Of a stretch of 64,000 nucleotides of DNA, positions 60,205 through 64,000 are shown piece by piece. A model generated the notes under the pieces. That model saw only the letters and a program-made list of their open reading frames with translations. It was not told the origin of the DNA and did no database searches. Source of the stretch: UBA5070 sp035352895 (GTDB taxonomy: Bacteria; Fibrobacterota; Fibrobacteria; UBA5070); contig DAOPYN010000005.1 of assembly GCA_035352895.1 (NCBI GenBank), forward strand, positions 59,001 through 123,000, written 5' to 3'. A program made the position numbers and the translations under genes. Position 1 is the first letter of the stretch, and each line of letters begins with the position of its first letter.

Positions 60205-60654
60205 ATGAACCCTGAATCGAATCCTTCCGAAGGTGGAGCGCTCCACAGGGGATGGGTTGCTGCGCGGTCCAGCAAGTGGGTGCAGCTTTTTCTTGTGCTG
60301 GCGTATGCCGGGTGCTGCGGCAATTGCATGTTCTTGCATTGGTGCATAGGCGGGCACCTCATGCATGGTTCGTCGGTGTGGGATCACCTTGCCGACGCGG
60401 CGGGCGTGGTCCTGGCCATCTTGCTGTTGGGAATGCAGACCTTCACGAACCGTCCGCATCGCCGATTCGTCCTGGTGCTCCTGATGGCCCTGTGCGTCTT
60501 TCCGCTGGCCGTCCTGGCCTCGGCGAACCACACGCCCATTGCCGATTGGGCGGGCGTACAGGTCTACGGAGGATTGGTGGTCGGTTCGGTGGTGGGGCAG
60601 TTGGGGAGCGTTGTCGCGATGGTCGTGCTGACGGTGAAGAGGCGGAGGCCCTGA
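60205..60654 (+). CDS. Small multi-pass membrane protein
   Basis: The 149-residue protein has four predicted transmembrane helices (about 25-45, 62-82, 88-106, 120-142) and short charged ends. No family recognised. It stands alone between the Fic gene and the repeat E1. Start ATG at 60205; nearby GTG/TTG codons are less likely. Confidence is limited since no homologous pattern is seen. Confidence 0.45.
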   Translation: MNPESNPSEGGALHRGWVAARSSKWVQLFLVLAYAGCCGNCMFLHWCIGGHLMHGSSVWDHLADAAGVVLAILLLGMQTFTNRPHRRFVLVLLMALCVFPLAVLASANHTPIADWAGVQVYGGLVVGSVVGQLGSVVAMVVLTVKRRRP

Positions 60655-61055
60655 ACGGGGCGCTGCGCTTGGCTCCTTCCGCTGCGCGAGGCTGTTGACA
60701 CTGCGTGTCCGGCTTTTCACGGGGCGGCCGCGCCCCGTGACCGCGGCCAGAGGGACAGCGCGGTCCCTCTGGACTCCCGCGCCGGGGGGCTTTGACTGGA
60801 GCGGCCATGGTGGCTGGCTGGACCTCTACTGGGGAGGATCCTTGAGGCATCGACGCAGATGGCGTCAGGGACGCGATCGGTATCTTCATGGCCACTGGCC
60901 GCTCCAATAGAAAAGCCCCCCGGACCCCCACCGGTTCTGTAGCTGCAATTTGTTGCCAGTTTACGGCATTGCTTCGCTCGCCGTGGGAGAGGATGGCACG
61001 GGTGAGGGGTGGCGCGGTGTGCAGCTGGGAACCCAGGGGATGATTAGCCAGATAG
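60655..61055. repeat. Repeat E1 region (gene-free, 401 bases)
   Basis: No gene. Hairpin-rich element E1 runs from about 60677 to 60925: TTCCGCTGCGCGAGGC, a TCACGGGGCG palindrome (60717-60740), a CCAGAGGGAC/GTCCCTCTGG hairpin (60747-60772) and a long folded part bounded by CCGGGGGGCTTT (60782-60793) and AAAGCCCCCCGG (60912-60923). Inside is a GGAGCGGCC/GGCCGCTCC stem. The second copy is E2 at 61965-62290. Confidence 0.6.
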
Positions 61056-61433
61056 CTACGAGATCGGCGCTAGATCTTCGGGCTTGATTCCGGTGATGTC
61101 GGTTACGAAGGCCCAGTCGCAACCACGATCCAACATCCGACGCGCGTCTTCCATTGCTTTTTGACGGAGTCCTTCTTCAATGCCCTCGGCTTTACCTGCT
61201 GCCATTCCTGCGGCCTTGCCAAGGGCGATGCCTTCTTCTCGGAACCAATCCATGATTTCTGGCATGTCCAACTCCTTCAACCGGTTCTTCACTTCCCACT
61301 GAGCTTGCACCTGCAATCTACCCTCCACTACCCAGAACGCAAAGAACTTGCGGAATCCTTGCATGTCGGATTGCTGCTGGAATCCGATGGCCACACGCAT
61401 GACTTGATCTGCCCGATCGAAGTCGCCCGCCAT
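61056..61433 (-). pseudogene. Remnant of Rpn/PD-(D/E)XK transposase-like nuclease gene
   Basis: The readable part (125 codons from ATG 61433) matches the C-terminal half of Rpn-family recombination-promoting nucleases: QMRVAIGFQQQSDMQGFRK-like core, KNRLKELDMPEIMDWFREEG, then a Gly/Ala-Lys repeat GKAAGMAAGKAEGIEEGLRQKAMEDARRMLDRGCDWAFV and GIKPEDL. The N-terminal nuclease core is missing; a longer reading continues to 61622 but with unrelated residues. Rpn genes are mobile; this looks like a decayed one. Confidence 0.6.
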
Positions 61434-61525
61434 GTTGGGCGTGAACGATAACGCGACCCGATTGGCAGTGTGGCGGATCCGGCTTTCTCCGCTGCGCTTG
61501 GCCTCATTTGCACATCGTTTCCGCT

Positions 61526-61900
61526 TCAGTGGCCTTGGCGGATCTGTTGTTCGAATGTTGCGGCATCCTTGAGTTCGATCCGGTTCCCGGCAGGATCCTC
61601 GAGGGAGAGGATCTCGCCCCAATCGAACTTGGCGTGGCTCAGCGGTACTCCCATGGCTTCCAAGCGAGCCTTCTGTGCGCCGATGTCGTCCACATGGAAG
61701 CGCAATACCAGATTTCCCTGCGAACCGGTGATGTCACCTTGGCCCAGTGGCTCGATCATCAGGTAGGCGCCACTCCAAGCGAAACAGGTCAAGAAATCGT
61801 CGGCGAACAACAAATACAACCCCATCACTTCGCGATAGAATTCCACGCACTCCTGCTGCCGCTCCGTCTTCAAAATCACCCCGGATCGCACCACCTGCAT
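61526..61900 (-). CDS. VOC-family (glyoxalase-like) protein
   Basis: The 124-residue protein has two βαβββ-like halves with VRSGVILKTERQQECVEFYREVMGL and FHVDDIGAQKARLEAMGVPL...LSLEDPAGNRIEL. Such VOC proteins bind metals and small substrates and are often resistance or isomerase enzymes. ATG at 61900 with a strong GGAGGA upstream. The Rpn remnant reading overlaps its end (61526-61622), but that part is not part of the nuclease. Confidence 0.75.
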   Translation of the reverse strand: MQVVRSGVILKTERQQECVEFYREVMGLYLLFADDFLTCFAWSGAYLMIEPLGQGDITGSQGNLVLRFHVDDIGAQKARLEAMGVPLSHAKFDWGEILSLEDPAGNRIELKDAATFEQQIRQGH

Positions 61901-61964
61901 TTTTGTTCCTCCAGGAGCCGAACGTACAAGTCTGGCGATCATCGCTCCCTGCGGGGCAGGCCTC

Positions 61965-62290
61965 TTTCGCTGCGCGAGGCCTTTGACCCTGGCGGGTCCG
62001 GCTTTTCACGGGGCGGCCGCGCCCCGTGACCGCGGCCAGAGGGCTTCCTGGAGCTTCCCATTCCGTGCTTGCACGGAATGGGAGCCCTGGCGGTCCCTCT
62101 GCAGGGTTCCCATCTGCATCGGTTCGATGCAGATGGGAGGGGATTACAACGCGGCGCCGGGGGGCTTGGACTTACGCGGCCATGGTGGCTTGCTGGACCT
62201 GTGCGTGGGAGGATCCTTGAGGCATCGACGCCGATGGCATCAGGGGCGCGATCGGTATCTTCATGGCACTGGCCGCTTCAATACCCAAGC
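61965..62290. repeat. Element E2, second copy of E1
   Basis: Same order as E1 (TTTCGCTGCGCGAGGC, CTTTTCACGGGGCGGCC, GGATCCTTGAGGCATCG, CGCGATCGGTATCTTCATGG), with additional perfect hairpins at 62057-62082 (CCCATTCCGTGC) and 62109-62137 (CCCATCTGCATCG). The bounding stem differs (GGGGCTTGG/CCAAGCCCC) but still pairs, i.e. changes look compensatory. Confidence 0.55.
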
Positions 62291-62292
62291 CC

Positions 62293-62472
62293 CTGACCCA
62301 CATCTCGCGGCGCATACTCGCTCAATGAGCCATCCCGATCCCTCGCCGTACCGACGCGTACGCCTTCGGGACCGGGATGGCTCATTTCACTCCGTCTGCA
62401 TCCACGATCTGTGGGCCAGGTTTTCCTTTGGAATCGACCAGTTTGCCGACTTCGCTTCGCTGGTCGGGTGGG
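62293..62472. repeat. Repeat B (copy of repeat A with a hairpin insertion)
   Basis: Matches 55865-55965 on both sides of an insertion at about 62312-62388. Flanks are CTGACCC.CATCTCGCGGC and GTCTGCATCCACGA.CTGTGGG. Confidence 0.55.
62324..62386. repeat. 63-base hairpin inserted in repeat B
   Basis: AATGAGCCATCCCG pairs perfectly with CGGGATGGCTCATT (14 bases), followed by one mismatch, TCCC/GGGA and an inner CGTAC/GTACG stem. Absent from repeat A, so it looks like a small mobile hairpin. Confidence 0.6.
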
Positions 62473-62603
62473 TGGGCGGGCGATGGAGCAATGCCGGTCC
62501 CTGAGCGATGCACTGCCGAAGTGTGCCGCCGCAGGCGGTGTATCGAAGGGCGGCATTGCTTCGCTCGCTGTGGATGAGGTCGGTAGCCCCGCCGTTGCCC
62601 CGT

Positions 62604-62627
62604 AGGGATCGGGCATGCCCGATCCCT
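62604..62627. repeat. 24-base perfect palindrome
   Basis: AGGGATCGGGCA followed by its exact reverse complement TGCCCGATCCCT, with no loop. A less perfect GGGTCGGGAATGCCCGATCCC occurs at 59350. Confidence 0.55.
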
Positions 62628-62675
62628 TGTGGGGTGATGTGCGGGGCGTCCAGGGATGGGTGGCGTTTCCTGGAA

Positions 62676-62864
62676 GGTCTGCGGTCTTCGCAGAAGATTA
62701 TGTGCTGGAGACGTAATGGTCTGCGGTCTTCGCAGAAGATTATGTGTTGGAGACATAATGGTCTGTGGTCTTCGCAGACGATTATGTGTTGGAGGCATAA
62801 TGGTCTGTGGACTTCGCAGACGATTATGTGCTGGAGACATAACGGTCTGCGGTCTTCGCAGACG
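62676..62864. repeat. 42-bp tandem repeat array (4.5 units)
   Basis: Four 42-base units (62676, 62718, 62760, 62802) and a 21-base partial one (62844-62864). Each unit has two short hairpins, TCTGCG...CGCAGA and ATTATGT...ACATAAT-type. 42 is divisible by three, so all frames stay open and give a 14-residue repeat in several frames; none has an obvious start with support. Treated as a minisatellite. Confidence 0.75.
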
Positions 62865-63199
62865 TTCCCCGAGCGTTGCCGTTGTATCGAGGGGCGGTGG
62901 CGGGGCTGGCCATGTGGTTATGCCAATGCGATGGCGGTGGCTTTGAACGATGAAGCCGGGGGTGATGATTCTAGTTTCCAAGGAACCGCTTCCATCACAT
63001 TGTGCCGAGCCCTCTGTCCATGGCCTCTCTCCTCTTCGGCGAAGACCGGGTTCCAGTGTGAAAACCTCAGTTACACAGTTGGTTTTACAGACCCGACCCG
63101 TTGACCAGGTCCCTCGGCGCCAGCTGAGCGGTCGATGGCCCAATGCCGCCAAGACCGCACACACCACATCCCGAACACTGAGCCCCTCTGCCGCCACAC

Positions 63200-64000
63200 T
63201 TATCGCAGAACAAACCGTACGGGGAGTTCCGAGCGGGGTTGGAGCGCAAAGCCTTGGGCTTCGTCGGCAAGGTCTGGATGCGCTTGTTGGTCGAAGGTCC
63301 AAAGGAATGCCGTCGAGGGATCGCGGACAATGCTTGTGGGCGGGGTGAATCGGCTGGCGTAGCGGGCTTCGGTGGAGATGCGGATGTTGTCGATCTCGGC
63401 GCCATCGGCGAGAAGGATGAAGTCGGCGGACGATCCGCAGGCCATGTAGTTGCCATCCGCCTTGCGGGCCTTTTCGATGCCATTGAGATACAGGATCCCC
63501 TCCGATCCGGTATAAACGAAAACCGCGTGGCTCCAAGTCTGCAGAGAGAGTGTGTCTGCCTCCTTCACGTAGAGAGGATTGATATCCGGATGAAGCGCGG
63601 TCCAGCCAACGCCATTGGTACGGCGCGAGGACGTCCTGAAAGAATCGAGGTATGCCGCGTTCAGTGTGCGTGTTTCACCCATGTCCTGATACGTTCCCAC
63701 GGTGACGGAATATCGGCTGGCGGTGGGTTTGACCCAGTACTCGATGGTGAACGGAGTGTTGGCTGGCCAAACGCCACAGGTGGATCCAAACTTGGCACTT
63801 GCGTAGCCAGTGAAACTCCAGTGTCCGCTGGGCTGCAGGGTGGGACGGAGTGGGTGAAACAATCCCACGGTCCGTGCGATCTTGACGATCTCCACGGAAT
63901 CGCGGGCCTTGCCGGTCAGACGGAATTCGTCAAACTGTCCGTCGTAGGGTATCCCCTCGGTGAACCCCTCTCTGGGAACTTTCCTGCATGAATCAGGCTT
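63200..64000 (-). CDS. LamG/concanavalin-like domain protein (N-terminus outside window)
   Basis: The frame is open to the last base of the window, so the start lies beyond 64000; 266 codons are visible. The sequence has the LamG-3 pattern: FTIEYWVKPTASRYSVTVGTYQ, SLQTWSHAVFVYTGSEGILYLNGIEKA, and AEIDNIRISTEARYASRFTPP. LamG domains bind polysaccharides or proteins outside the cell. It ends with ELPVRFVLR. A GTG at 63895 could be mistaken as start, but in-frame residues upstream (YDGQFDEFRLTGKARDS) continue the domain pattern. Surface protein probable. Confidence 0.7.
   Translation of the reverse strand, partial: KPDSCRKVPREGFTEGIPYDGQFDEFRLTGKARDSVEIVKIARTVGLFHPLRPTLQPSGHWSFTGYASAKFGSTCGVWPANTPFTIEYWVKPTASRYSVTVGTYQDMGETRTLNAAYLDSFRTSSRRTNGVGWTALHPDINPLYVKEADTLSLQTWSHAVFVYTGSEGILYLNGIEKARKADGNYMACGSSADFILLADGAEIDNIRISTEARYASRFTPPTSIVRDPSTAFLWTFDQQAHPDLADEAQGFALQPRSELPVRFVLR

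Larger units (their letters stand above)
61901..63199. other. Gene-free repeat-rich region of about 1.3 kb
   Basis: No convincing gene. It contains element E2 (61965-62290), repeat B with a hairpin insertion (62293-62472), a 24-base palindrome (62604-62627) and the 42-base tandem array (62676-62864). From 62865 to 63199 I see nothing. Confidence 0.6.

Noticed and set aside
61056..61622. Intact 188-residue Rpn-like protein
   Set aside because: Only the part below 61433 resembles the family; upstream residues are Arg/Pro-rich and overlap the VOC gene on the same strand.
62676..62864. CRISPR array
   Set aside because: The units are directly adjacent with no unique spacers, and no cas genes are in the window.
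62382..63536. A 384-codon minus-strand frame with 14-residue repeats
   Set aside because: It passes through the minisatellite and repeat B, has no start support, and its non-repeat parts have the composition of a shadow frame.

Overview
The window reads as chromosomal sequence of a GC-rich, Gram-negative bacterium. It has lipoproteins, exported barrel-like proteins, sigma-54 regulation, PII, a PTS enzyme I and many STAS, GAF, HDOD and TPR regulators. Many genes have a TAnnTTTG/C-like box 3-13 nt before the start codon and no Shine-Dalgarno sequence, which resembles the promoter form known from Bacteroidetes and Chlorobi. With a long-form ThyX this suggests the FCB superphylum, perhaps Fibrobacterota; that assignment is an inference. 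The backbone is dense, with many 4-nt gene overlaps.

Layout. 1-7.4 kb: envelope lipoproteins, an epimerase/membrane-protein pair, an RNase Z-like hydrolase, PTS enzyme I, and leucyl aminopeptidase coupled to a zinc-ribbon membrane protein. 7.5-9.7 kb: a GAF/AAA+ sigma-54 activator, then PII. 9.8-12.5 kb (minus): transglutaminase membrane protein, Ser/Thr kinase and a small protein. 12.5-16.2 kb: degenerate-GGDEF protein, STAS protein and PfkB kinase, closed by a strong terminator. 16.3-21 kb: an exported protein behind an almost consensus sigma-54 promoter, PpnP, TrhP, a second exported protein and TyrS. 21.2-24 kb: two tandem DUF4143-type ATPases sharing an 18-bp palindrome. 24-27.5 kb: FliA-type sigma factor, HDOD protein and GAF histidine kinase. 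27.5-31.9 kb: a MoxR-type ATPase with an unrecognised partner, Cmk and YihY. 31.9-38.2 kb (minus): RuvA, pentapeptide protein, TPR protein, ThyX, dUTPase and Nudix. 38.3-41.5 kb: Ppx/GppA, pseudouridine synthase, an exported protein and tRNA-Arg(UCU). 41.5-51.6 kb: receiver-like proteins, Cca, STAS/DUF2225, YbjQ, FtsE, a UvrD-type helicase and proteins of unknown function. 51.6-55.1 kb: FolK, AlaA and a glycosyltransferase.

The most interesting site is 52.2-52.4 kb, just upstream of alanine aminotransferase AlaA. A 33-codon reading frame with 13 alanine codons is followed by a GC-rich hairpin and an alternative pairing that excludes it. This looks like a transcription attenuator sensing alanine, or a small independent gene.

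From about 55.1 kb to 63.2 kb the window is a gene-poor mosaic of hairpin-rich repeats. It holds short palindromes, two copies of a roughly 250-330-bp folded element, a repeat pair in which one copy carries a 77-bp hairpin insertion, and a 42-bp tandem array. Between the repeats lie an endonuclease V-like gene, a 1023-residue exported protein, a class III Fic protein, an Rpn nuclease remnant, a VOC protein and the end of a LamG-domain protein that runs off the window.
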